IMG/VR virus record: IMGVR_UViG_3300006810_000040
Location: 1 to 64,000 of that record
From: a virus
Direction: 5' to 3' (one strand)
DNA length: 64,000 bases
Below are positions 58,285 to 64,000 of this stretch, piece by piece. How positions within the stretch are numbered: position 1 is the first letter of the stretch; every line of letters starts with the position of its first letter. A model generated the notes under the pieces. The model did no database searches. It saw only the letters and a program-made list of their open reading frames with translations, and had not been told where the DNA came from. The translations under genes and the position numbers were made by a program.

Positions 58285-59729
58285 TGCCCTTCCCCTTTGA
58301 CCTCAAGTCGCCCATCTACGCCTTTGAGCTCCGCGGGCCGGAGGGCTGGACGGTCCCCCGGATCAGCCTGCCGGCGCTGCGTGATGCCATCCAGGACACG
58401 GTCCTGGGGCCTGGCATGCTGCCGGAGGCCCCCAGCCCCGACGACATGCGCAGCGACTATCTTGAGAAGCGTGGCTGGGCCTGGCTGGACGACCAGGACG
58501 TGGTCAGCGTCAACGAGTGGCTGTGTTTCGCGGCGCGGCGCTACATCAAGAAGGTGCCCGCCAAGACGCTCAAGGCCCTGGTCGCCAGGCAGCAGCGGCT
58601 CATCGAGGAGGGCGGAGGCAAGTTCACCCGCGAAGAGCGCAAGGTGTTCCGGGAGAACCTGGAGCGCGAGCTGCTGATGCGTGCGCCCCCCGATGTCTCC
58701 GAGACCCCCGTGCTCTACGACTGCCACGCTGGCGTCTTCTACCTGTTTACGTCCTCCGAGAACGTGCGGAAGGCGATGGTGGAGTCGGTCATGCGCATCC
58801 TGCGCCAGGTGTACGACGAGAACAGGCTCTGGCCCGAGGAGCAGACCCTCACCCGCTTCCTGGACTACACGCGCCCTGGGGCCGTCCTGCCGGGCGAGTT
58901 CGATCTGCGCTTCCTCACCTGGACCAGTCAACAGGCCCTGCATGGCCGCTTCATGCACGACGGCATCGAGCGCGGGATCGGACTGGAGCTGCTGAGCAAG
59001 CTGGACCTGGAGATCGACAGCGACAAGCTCAAGGTCACCGGCCACAAGAGCGTCGAGCGGTTCGTCCTGACCGAGACCGAGAGGGAGGATGGCGTCGGCA
59101 AGGTCACCAGCGTCGAGATGCGGATCCACGTCGCACCCGACGCTACCTACGAGGTCACCATCGACACCGAGGGCCGACTCAAGCGCGCCGAGTTCACCTA
59201 TCCCGGCCTGCCCAAGGTCGGCAGGAGCGAGTGGGAAGAGGCCATCCTGCTGTGCGGCAGCCGCGTCAAGCAGCTCGTGCAGGCCCTGCACTGGCTCTAC
59301 CGCGCCTTCGACGGCACCTGGCTGTCCGACGCGATGGAAGAGGAGCCCCAGGAGCAGTTTTTCCCCGGCGCACCGCTGGCCGTCCAGGTCGATGACGCAC
59401 AGCCGGAGTGGTGGGTTCTCCTCGAGGCCAACGCACGCGAGGGCGAAGCCCGCGACGCCGACCGCCGAGCTGGCCAGACCAGCCTGCACGACGCCATCGA
59501 GGACCTGCGCAACGACCCGGCCCCGCTCAGCGCGTTCCAGCTGGCCTGCGAGCAGGACAAGGGCCGCGCCACCGCCATCAAGCTGCGCAAGATGCTGGAG
59601 GCCGCCATCGGCCAAGGCCCCTTGTCCCTGACCAACTGCGTGGACCACATCGAGGACCAGCACGGGATCCCCGGCGACCTGTATGGACAGGCAGAGGCCA
59701 TGTACGCGCTCACCGGTTCGGAGGAGTGA
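58284..59729 (+). CDS. RdgC-like recombination-associated protein
   Basis: 481 aa from the ATG at 58284 overlapping the previous stop; it is in the same frame as the false extension of the UvrD-like gene but separate from it. Residues ~90-175 (KKVPAKTLKALVARQQRLIEEGGGKFTREERKVFRENLERELLMRAPP, LYDCHAGVFYLFTSS) follow the RdgC pattern of a Lys/Glu-rich helix, 'LL.RA' and a strand beginning with D. RdgC binds duplex DNA as a ring and inhibits RecA. The C-terminal ~150 residues are acidic and less RdgC-like, so call it RdgC-related. Confidence 0.62.
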   Translation: MPFPFDLKSPIYAFELRGPEGWTVPRISLPALRDAIQDTVLGPGMLPEAPSPDDMRSDYLEKRGWAWLDDQDVVSVNEWLCFAARRYIKKVPAKTLKALVARQQRLIEEGGGKFTREERKVFRENLERELLMRAPPDVSETPVLYDCHAGVFYLFTSSENVRKAMVESVMRILRQVYDENRLWPEEQTLTRFLDYTRPGAVLPGEFDLRFLTWTSQQALHGRFMHDGIERGIGLELLSKLDLEIDSDKLKVTGHKSVERFVLTETEREDGVGKVTSVEMRIHVAPDATYEVTIDTEGRLKRAEFTYPGLPKVGRSEWEEAILLCGSRVKQLVQALHWLYRAFDGTWLSDAMEEEPQEQFFPGAPLAVQVDDAQPEWWVLLEANAREGEARDADRRAGQTSLHDAIEDLRNDPAPLSAFQLACEQDKGRATAIKLRKMLEAAIGQGPLSLTNCVDHIEDQHGIPGDLYGQAEAMYALTGSEE

Positions 59730-60400
59730 GCCGCGCCCGCGCGAAGGCCGACCGCAACCCGGACGACCTCTACGTCACGCCCCGCGAGTGCGCCGAGACC
59801 CTGATCCAGACCATTCCACTCAAGCCCGACTGGCGCATCCTGGAGCCCAGCGCGGGCGACGGGGCCTGGCTACGCGCGCTGGCCATCCACCCTGGGTTCG
59901 GTGGGCGCGTTGACTGCGTCGAGATCCGACCCGAGGCCGAGGAACCCCTGCGCGAGCTCTACCTGGAGCTGGGCCTGGTGGGCGAGGTCTACGTCGCAGA
60001 CTTCACCGCGGTCACCCGGCGGCTGGTGCCAGGTGGCTACGATCTGACCGTTGGCAACATGCCCTACAGCCTGGGTCGCGAGTTCATCCGTCACATGCTG
60101 TTCCACACCCGACGGAACGGCGTGGTGGCCAACCTCCTTCGGCAGGGCATCCTGCACACCCAGGGCCGGCGCAGGTTCAACCGCGCCCACCCGTGCTGGC
60201 TCAACTACCGGCTGGACGAGCGCCCCCCGTTCGCCAACGACAGCACCGACAGCGCCGAGTACGGATGGCTGCTCTGGCGCAAGGGGCACCGCGGGCGGAC
60301 GCTGGAGCGGAATCTCAGCTGGACTGACGATTCGCCGTGTCGAACAAGAGACCTCGAGCTCGTCCGCGCTGAGGACTGGCCTCTCTGGTCTGCTGTCTGA
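59726..60400 (+). CDS. SAM-dependent N6-adenine methyltransferase-like protein
   Basis: 224 aa, GTG start in a GTGA overlap with GAGGA just upstream. Motif I ILEPSAGDGAWLRAL and catalytic NMPY (DLTVGNMPYSLG) identify a class I N6-methyltransferase; the NxPY form is closer to KsgA/Erm-type rRNA enzymes than to the DPPY/NPPY of most DNA enzymes, but phage DNA methylases with variants exist. Preceded by DDLYVTPRECAETLIQTIP, which is typical of phage DNA methyltransferases. Its end overlaps the convergent minus-strand gene by 86 nt. Confidence 0.75.
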   Translation: MSRARAKADRNPDDLYVTPRECAETLIQTIPLKPDWRILEPSAGDGAWLRALAIHPGFGGRVDCVEIRPEAEEPLRELYLELGLVGEVYVADFTAVTRRLVPGGYDLTVGNMPYSLGREFIRHMLFHTRRNGVVANLLRQGILHTQGRRRFNRAHPCWLNYRLDERPPFANDSTDSAEYGWLLWRKGHRGRTLERNLSWTDDSPCRTRDLELVRAEDWPLWSAV

Positions 60401-60551
60401 CCCGCTGGAGCACGGCTCGCTGCTCGTCTGTCACCATGCAGGCGTCGGCTTGGATGTCTACCCCCAACTCGGCGAACAAGCGCTCTCCATCCACGGCCAC
60501 CCTGGCCAGGGCTTCACTCAACGGACTTGGGGTCTCTGGACTCTTCGGCAT
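60315..60551 (-). CDS. Small unknown protein, convergent with methyltransferase
   Basis: 78 aa if started at 60551; there is no good ribosome-binding site, and a TTG at 60521 next to the upstream stop is an alternative. Helical, charged, no recognised motif. The 86-nt tail-to-tail overlap with the plus-strand methyltransferase lowers confidence. Confidence 0.42.
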   Translation of the reverse strand: MPKSPETPSPLSEALARVAVDGERLFAELGVDIQADACMVTDEQRAVLQRVRQQTREASPQRGRARGLLFDTANRQSS

Positions 60552-61059
60552 TCGGCGGATCCTCGGCTTCGTCTACCGCGTGATGCGGCGCGTTGATTGT
60601 TGCGCGGTGCGATGCGTTCCAAGTAGCGAATCCACCGCCGCCGAGGCCCGTAGCCGCGAGAATCCACGGCCCCCAACGGACAACCGCGGGCCACAACGTC
60701 GCCGTGAACCACGACCACCGCAGGATCTTGAGCTCCAACCGGACTGCCTCGACATCGGTGTCAGTGACCGTTTGTTCGTCATCGATCGACTCATCCGGGT
60801 CATCGAAAGCCGGGGCTGTGATGTCCGACTGTACCGCACATTCCAGCGCGGTAATGCGAGCCCGAACGAGACGGAGCTCTGCCCTGCGCCCCTCCACGTC
60901 CCCCTGCAGTTCCTTCACATCGTCGTGCAAAGCCCGCACGGCAGCGGTGTTTGCTTCCAGCGCCGCCGACACCGACGCAGCGTGGCGAAGGCCGTCTTTG
61001 TAGACATTCGCCAACGCCAGTACGGTCTTCTCCGACAGAATCAGATCTCCACCTGCCAT
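60514..61059 (-). CDS. Membrane protein with N-terminal coiled coil
   Basis: 181 aa. Residues ~25-85 are a coiled-coil-like helix (VSAALEANTAAVRALHDDVKELQGDVEGRR), then an acidic stretch, and a hydrophobic span near 118-150 (WFTATLWPAVVRWGPWILAATGLGGGG), leaving a short C-terminal tail. It may be a lysis or membrane-anchoring protein; a spanin would normally have its span at the N-terminus. The DNA is less GC-rich than neighbours. Confidence 0.65.
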   Translation of the reverse strand: MAGGDLILSEKTVLALANVYKDGLRHAASVSAALEANTAAVRALHDDVKELQGDVEGRRAELRLVRARITALECAVQSDITAPAFDDPDESIDDEQTVTDTDVEAVRLELKILRWSWFTATLWPAVVRWGPWILAATGLGGGGFATWNASHRATINAPHHAVDEAEDPPNAEESRDPKSVE

Positions 61060-61084
61060 GCCACCACCTTAACGAGGGCCATGC

Positions 61085-61108
61085 CCTCGCCTGGATGGTA
61101 GGGCGAGG
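61085..61108 (-). terminator. Hairpin directly after the 61525 gene
   Basis: CCTCGCC (61085-61091) pairs with GGCGAGG (61102-61108), adjacent to the minus-strand stop at 61109. A second small hairpin GAGGGC/GCCCTC lies at 61072-61086. No T-run, so termination is uncertain. Confidence 0.45.
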
Positions 61109-61525
61109 TCATCGCTGGCTACGACTGCCCACACTGACTTTGCGCCGGCCACGGAGTCGTTCCACCAGCCTCTTCGGGGCCGTGATCACCCCCGCGGCCT
61201 CCAAGAGCTCGCCCGCGAGCTTGAGATGGTAAAGCGTCTCGACCTGGCCGAGGATGGCTCCCTTCACGTGGTACAGGAAGTCATCGCGCTGGGCCTCGCT
61301 GAGCTTGCTGTTCCAGCCGGGCACATGGTCGTCGAGCGCGTCCGCCACGTCCTCGAGCTCGTCCGCGATCAGCTTGGCCTTGGTCGGGCCGTCCACGGCC
61401 TCCCAGTCCGCCTTGCGCAGTTCGTCGATGGCCTCGCGCAGCTCCGGCCACACGGCCAGCACAACGGCGAGGAGTTCAGGGGCAACCCCGGCAGCCTTCG
61501 CTGCCAGCTTCATTCCACGGGACAT
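61109..61525 (-). CDS. Unknown helical protein, possible lysis-module gene
   Basis: 138 aa from the ATG complement at 61523-61525, which has a strong AAGGAGG 7 nt upstream. Amphipathic/hydrophobic N-terminus (MKLAAKAAGVAPELLAVVLAVW), then charged helices (KLIADELEDVADALDDHV) and a basic C-terminus. No family recognised. Forms a three-gene minus-strand unit with the coiled-coil membrane protein. Confidence 0.65.
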   Translation of the reverse strand: MSRGMKLAAKAAGVAPELLAVVLAVWPELREAIDELRKADWEAVDGPTKAKLIADELEDVADALDDHVPGWNSKLSEAQRDDFLYHVKGAILGQVETLYHLKLAGELLEAAGVITAPKRLVERLRGRRKVSVGSRSQR

Positions 61526-61572
61526 CGGCGTCCTCCTTTCGGGTTCAACCAGAGCGTAGCCCGATCGCCAGC

Positions 61573-61630
61573 TTGACGTGATGCACCCCATATGCTTACA
61601 TGGGCACCATACCGAACGCCTCGACGGAGG
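61573..61630 (+). promoter_or_regulatory. Conserved promoter/leader, copy B
   Basis: TTGACG (61573-61578), 17 bp, TTACAT (61596-61601, preceded by an extended TG), then the leader GAACGCCTCGACGGAGG (61614-61630) 8 nt before the KH gene. Divergent from the minus-strand 61525 gene, whose start lies 48 bp away. Confidence 0.78.
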
Positions 61631-61638
61631 GACAACAC

Positions 61639-61947
61639 ATGAAGCCCGACCCCATCACCACCAACACCGACGCGCGCCAGCACCCCAACGGGGACCAGGT
61701 CGTCGCCTACATGCGCTCGCTCCTGGAGCCAATCCTCGACCCCGAGCACATCCCAGAGCTGACAACCGATCACTACTTCGTCAGGGCTGGGCAGTACGTC
61801 GTGGTGCTGGACTGCCCAGAGCGCTGGAAAGGGCTGCTCATGGGCAGCGGCGGCCGGACCATCGGCGCGATTCGGACGCTGGCGTCGGCCTACGCTCGAC
61901 GCATCGGGTGGGGCGTTCGGCTGGAGGTCTGTATCGCTGGTCGTTGA
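61639..61947 (+). CDS. KH-domain RNA-binding protein 2 (KhpA-like)
   Basis: 102 aa from the ATG at 61639. The C-terminal region (WKGLLMGSGGRTIGAIRTLASAYARRIGW) has the GxxG loop (GSGG) and helices of a KH domain and aligns with KH protein 1 at 45512-45778, including the end (LEVCIAGR vs LDVKIDGR). Driven by promoter copy B. Likely binds single-stranded nucleic acid, perhaps phage mRNA leaders; the target is unknown. Confidence 0.82.
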   Translation: MKPDPITTNTDARQHPNGDQVVAYMRSLLEPILDPEHIPELTTDHYFVRAGQYVVVLDCPERWKGLLMGSGGRTIGAIRTLASAYARRIGWGVRLEVCIAGR

Positions 61948-61971
61948 CCGCGCCCCCGCATAGCCTTTTCT

Positions 61972-62042
61972 GGCCGGGACCTCGCCCTCGCACGGGTGCT
62001 TCCAATCCCCCCCCCCTTCGCACCCCCCGGCGAGGCCCGGCC
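61972..62042 (+). promoter_or_regulatory. Long structured RNA element (bulged 14-bp stem plus inner 6-bp stem)
   Basis: GGCCGGG (61972-61978) and CCTCGCC (61980-61986) pair with CCCGGCC (62036-62042) and GGCGAGG (62029-62035), with one bulged A; inside, GGGTGC (61994-61999) pairs with GCACCC (62020-62025). The apical loop has a run of ten C. It fills most of the gap between the KH gene and the 62068 gene and ends at that gene's leader. May be an attenuator or a binding site for the adjacent KH protein. Confidence 0.65.
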
Positions 62043-62070
62043 TTTCCCACGACTCGACGGAGTATCCATG
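62041..62070 (+). repeat. 30-bp leader repeat, copy 1 (copy 2 at 62356-62385)
   Basis: An identical 30-bp sequence, containing ACTCGACGGAG and ending in the start codon, precedes both the 62068 and 62383 genes. A short CCCCGCATAGCCTTT-type sequence precedes it in both places (about 61954-61969 and 62346-62360). It shares the CTCGACGGAG ribosome-binding core with the three conserved promoter leaders. Confidence 0.85.
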
Positions 62071-62355
62071 CAATCCGACATCACCACCGACGCCGACGCC
62101 CGCTTCCGTCCCGCAATGGAGGACCTGAAGCTCCTGGGCATCGAGCCCGCCCACTACACCATCGCGACGGGCAAGCCCATCACGGTGAACGTGTGGGGCG
62201 GCGCTGCCGCAGCGCGGCTGCTGGAAGCTGCTGGCCACACCGTCAAGTGGGACGAGCCCACCCGCGAGTTCGGCCACGACTTCAGCTTTTTCCGGTGCTC
62301 GGCCTACGGCCTGACCATCATCGGCGGCGACTACGCCCGGAACGTCCCCGCATAG
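62068..62355 (+). CDS. Small unknown protein
   Basis: 95 aa. Its N-terminus (SDITTDADAR) resembles the start of KH protein 2 (DPITTNTDAR), suggesting a shared origin of the leader and first codons. The remainder is mixed alpha/beta (ITVNVWGGAAAARLLEAAGHTVKWDE); no recognised family. Read from the first of two identical 30-bp leaders. Confidence 0.65.
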   Translation: MQSDITTDADARFRPAMEDLKLLGIEPAHYTIATGKPITVNVWGGAAAARLLEAAGHTVKWDEPTREFGHDFSFFRCSAYGLTIIGGDYARNVPA

Positions 62356-62382
62356 CCTTTCCCACGACTCGACGGAGTATCC

Positions 62383-62892
62383 ATGCACGACATCGACCAA
62401 GCTTATGACCGCACCTACGCCCCGTTCCTGGAGCGCGTCACCCTGAAGTCCCTGCGGATGCACAGGGCGCTGAGCCGCGACTCGCAGGCGCTGACCGCGA
62501 CCGTCTACCTGGACGGCGTCCTGGTGGGCACTGCCGAGAACAACGGTGGCGGTGGTGAGACCCTGATCGACGCCCGTGGCCCTGCCCGAGAAGCGTGGGC
62601 CGAGTTCAACGCGGCCGTGCGCGCTGAGGGCGAGAAGCACGGCCTGAACTACCTGGGTGGCCACGACGTGGTCGATCAGGTCGCGCACGCCGTCAGCGAG
62701 GACAAGCGGCACCGCCGCCGCACCAGCACCCACGTCGTCTTTCAGGGTCAGGACGGCAAGACATACGAGGTCAAGTGGCCCCAGCTCGCCAAGCTCTGGC
62801 GGGCGAACCCTGCCGACGCGCGCAAGCGCTTCGAAAGCGCCATGACCGACCTGGCCGTTGCCAGCTACATCAACGACCGCTACGCGGCATAG
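62383..62892 (+). CDS. Unknown protein
   Basis: 169 aa, from the second 30-bp leader. Beta-rich N-terminal half (ALTATVYLDGVLVGTAENNGGGGETLIDARG), basic middle (KRHRRRTST) and a region beginning THVVFQGQDGKTYEVKW. No family recognised. Probably an early accessory gene by location. Confidence 0.65.
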   Translation: MHDIDQAYDRTYAPFLERVTLKSLRMHRALSRDSQALTATVYLDGVLVGTAENNGGGGETLIDARGPAREAWAEFNAAVRAEGEKHGLNYLGGHDVVDQVAHAVSEDKRHRRRTSTHVVFQGQDGKTYEVKWPQLAKLWRANPADARKRFESAMTDLAVASYINDRYAA

Positions 62893-62901
62893 GGGTTGAC
62901 C

Positions 62902-63030
62902 ATGTCGATGCTGCTGCTGCTGCTCGCTTGCTTGACTGAGCCCGCGCCTGAGCCCGCGCCGGAGTTCCCCGACCCCTGCCAGCTGGATGCGGTCGTGTGC
63001 GCCGAGGAGGCCCCACATGCTGTTGACTGA
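62902..63030 (+). CDS. 42-residue predicted lipoprotein
   Basis: ATG at 62902: five leucines then LLAC, a lipobox with Cys at residue 10, followed by a proline-rich mature part (TEPAPEPAPEFPDP) with two more cysteines. Small Pro-rich lipoproteins occur as outer-membrane spanin subunits, but the paired inner-membrane subunit is not seen here. Overlaps the next gene by 14 nt. Confidence 0.55.
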   Translation: MSMLLLLLACLTEPAPEPAPEFPDPCQLDAVVCAEEAPHAVD

Positions 63031-63397
63031 CGACGGAGTCCGCGCGCTCAAGCGGGGCGACACCGTCGAGGTGCGTGGCAAGCACGACCTGCCCTGGACA
63101 CCGGCGACGGTGGGCGTCGATGGCCTGCGCGTCGATGGGCCCGACGGTCCAGCCCCCGCTGTCCTGGTCAAGGCCGAGGCCCACGGCACCATGCTGGTCG
63201 GCCGCGGGCAGCTGCGCGTGGTGCGCCCCCTGGAGACCGAGACCACCGACAAGTGCCCCCGCTGCAGGACCGTCAGCGGCTTCACCCGGAGCGGCAGCTG
63301 CGGCAACCACCGGACGGGCTCGCGCACAGTGTGCCTGTCCTGTCGCGCCGAGGTGGGCCACCGCAACAAGTGTCACCACTGCGGCAACGAGAAGTAG
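63017..63397 (+). CDS. Zinc-ribbon protein with N-terminal small barrel
   Basis: 126 aa. The N-terminal half (LKRGDTVEVRGKHDLPWTPATVG, VLVGRGQLRVV) looks like a small beta-barrel; the C-terminal half has CPRC, CGNH, CLSC and CHHC clusters, enough for two zinc ions. Possibly nucleic-acid binding. No family recognised. Confidence 0.65.
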   Translation: MLLTDDGVRALKRGDTVEVRGKHDLPWTPATVGVDGLRVDGPDGPAPAVLVKAEAHGTMLVGRGQLRVVRPLETETTDKCPRCRTVSGFTRSGSCGNHRTGSRTVCLSCRAEVGHRNKCHHCGNEK

Positions 63398-63400
63398 ACC

Positions 63401-64000
63401 GTGCTGATCACCCACCGCCAGCTATGCCGACTGACCAGCGCCTGGATGCAGGAGCGCGGGATCGTGTGGCTGGCGTGCTGGGAGCTGGGGCTCGCTGTCG
63501 GCGTCCTGGACACCATCGGGATCTCCAGCCCCGGCACCAGCGACGAGTTGGTGGCCTACGACCGCTGGCGCACGGACGTGCTGATGGAGCGCGCCCGACG
63601 CGGGAAGCGCGGCCTGCCGGGTGCCTGGACCAGGACGACGCCCGCACAGCCGGAGATCCGCATCGCTGAGTGCAAGGTCACACGCGCGGACCTGCTGGCC
63701 GACCTGCGGGCCGGCAAGATGCTGGCCTACGAGCAGCTGGCCACCCACTGCTACCTGTCCCTGGGGCCGGATCTGGTGGCGTGGTTCGCCAAGCGGGCGA
63801 AGACGGACCTGCGCAACGGCAAGGTCTGGGCCCGACACATCCGCGAGGACCTGACCGACCGCGGCCTGCCCAAGCACTGGGGCATCGTGGTGGTCGTGCC
63901 CAACGGTCGCGGGGGCTACGACGAGCCCAAGACCATCCGCGGGGCCCGGCGCATCGCCAACCGGTCGCCCGACCTGGTCCGCTACATCGGATGGCGCATG
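63401..64000 (+). CDS. MmcB-like PD-(D/E)XK nuclease (3' end missing)
   Basis: GTG at 63401, 4 nt after the previous stop; 200 codons are visible and no stop is reached. PEIRIAECKVTRADLLAD followed by LAYEQLATHCYLSLGPDLV matches the active-site strand and the following segment of the MmcB-type PD-(D/E)XK nucleases (E-x-K then 'RADxxxD'). The N-terminal ~70 residues would hold the first acidic residue. Family members are linked to DNA repair; the role here is inferred. Confidence 0.68.
   Translation, partial: MLITHRQLCRLTSAWMQERGIVWLACWELGLAVGVLDTIGISSPGTSDELVAYDRWRTDVLMERARRGKRGLPGAWTRTTPAQPEIRIAECKVTRADLLADLRAGKMLAYEQLATHCYLSLGPDLVAWFAKRAKTDLRNGKVWARHIREDLTDRGLPKHWGIVVVVPNGRGGYDEPKTIRGARRIANRSPDLVRYIGWRM

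Noticed and set aside
56337-59729. Single 1,130-residue helicase/RdgC fusion protein
   Set aside because: Residues ~418-648 are Arg/Ser/Pro-rich out-of-frame sequence, while the -1 frame carries helicase motifs V and VI; the RdgC-like part has its own coupled ATG at 58284.

Overview
The window is a 64-kb internal piece of a very GC-rich (about two-thirds G+C by eye) tailed-phage genome with a contractile tail (myovirus morphology). A tail sheath, tail tube, frameshifted tail-assembly chaperones, tape measure, gp25-like wedge and baseplate J protein are all present. Genes are packed with ATGA/TGATG start-stop overlaps. Terminase, portal and DNA polymerase are not in the window, so the genome continues on both sides. 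Nothing in the sequence identifies the host; base composition fits a GC-rich bacterium. No tRNA, CRISPR array, integrase or rRNA was seen.

Layout. (1) 1-13.1 kb, plus strand: a cassette of large 'polyvalent' proteins of the type phages are thought to inject with their DNA: an LPD1-type metallopeptidase-like/HD protein, a zinc-motif protein, a C5-cytosine methyltransferase and a giant SNF2-like helicase protein split by a one-base frameshift, followed by a Com-like zinc ribbon. (2) 13.1-24.3 kb: prohead protease, acidic scaffold, major capsid protein with an Ig/FN3-like insertion, neck and completion proteins, sheath and tube. (3) 24.3-38.1 kb: tail chaperones with a programmed -1 frameshift, tape measure, hub, baseplate, LamG-like and sialidase-like fibre proteins and a lipoprotein, closed by a Rho-independent terminator at 38,138-38,172. 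(4) 38.2-45.8 kb, minus strand: RuvC-like resolvase, a low-GC PD-(D/E)XK nuclease, amidase endolysin, a RecB/Cas4-like nuclease, an HTH protein and a KH protein. (5) 46.2-60.4 kb, plus strand: replication and recombination (loader-like protein, DnaB helicase, XRE regulator, possible annealing protein, SbcC-like ATPase, UvrD-like helicase, RdgC-like protein, adenine methyltransferase). (6) 60.3-61.5 kb, minus: three small genes including a membrane protein. (7) 61.6-64 kb, plus: a second KH protein, small unknown genes and an MmcB-like nuclease cut by the right edge.

The most notable non-coding structure is a 143-bp inverted repeat full of 12-bp iterons (41,805-41,947 and 45,858-46,000; 3 mismatches in its 107-bp core). 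It flanks about 3.9 kb of minus-strand genes and lies upstream of both the endolysin operon and the replication operon. A second dispersed signal is a promoter plus leader (TTGACG-like, 16-17 bp, TTAC, then GAACGCCTCGACGGAGG) in front of three unrelated operons. A third is a homing endonuclease gene whose NUMOD4 and HNH halves are separated by a 515-bp insertion carrying its own gene.

Two genes (polyvalent helicase and UvrD-like helicase) are interrupted by single-base losses next to short homopolymers. These may be assembly errors and should be checked against reads before being read as biology.
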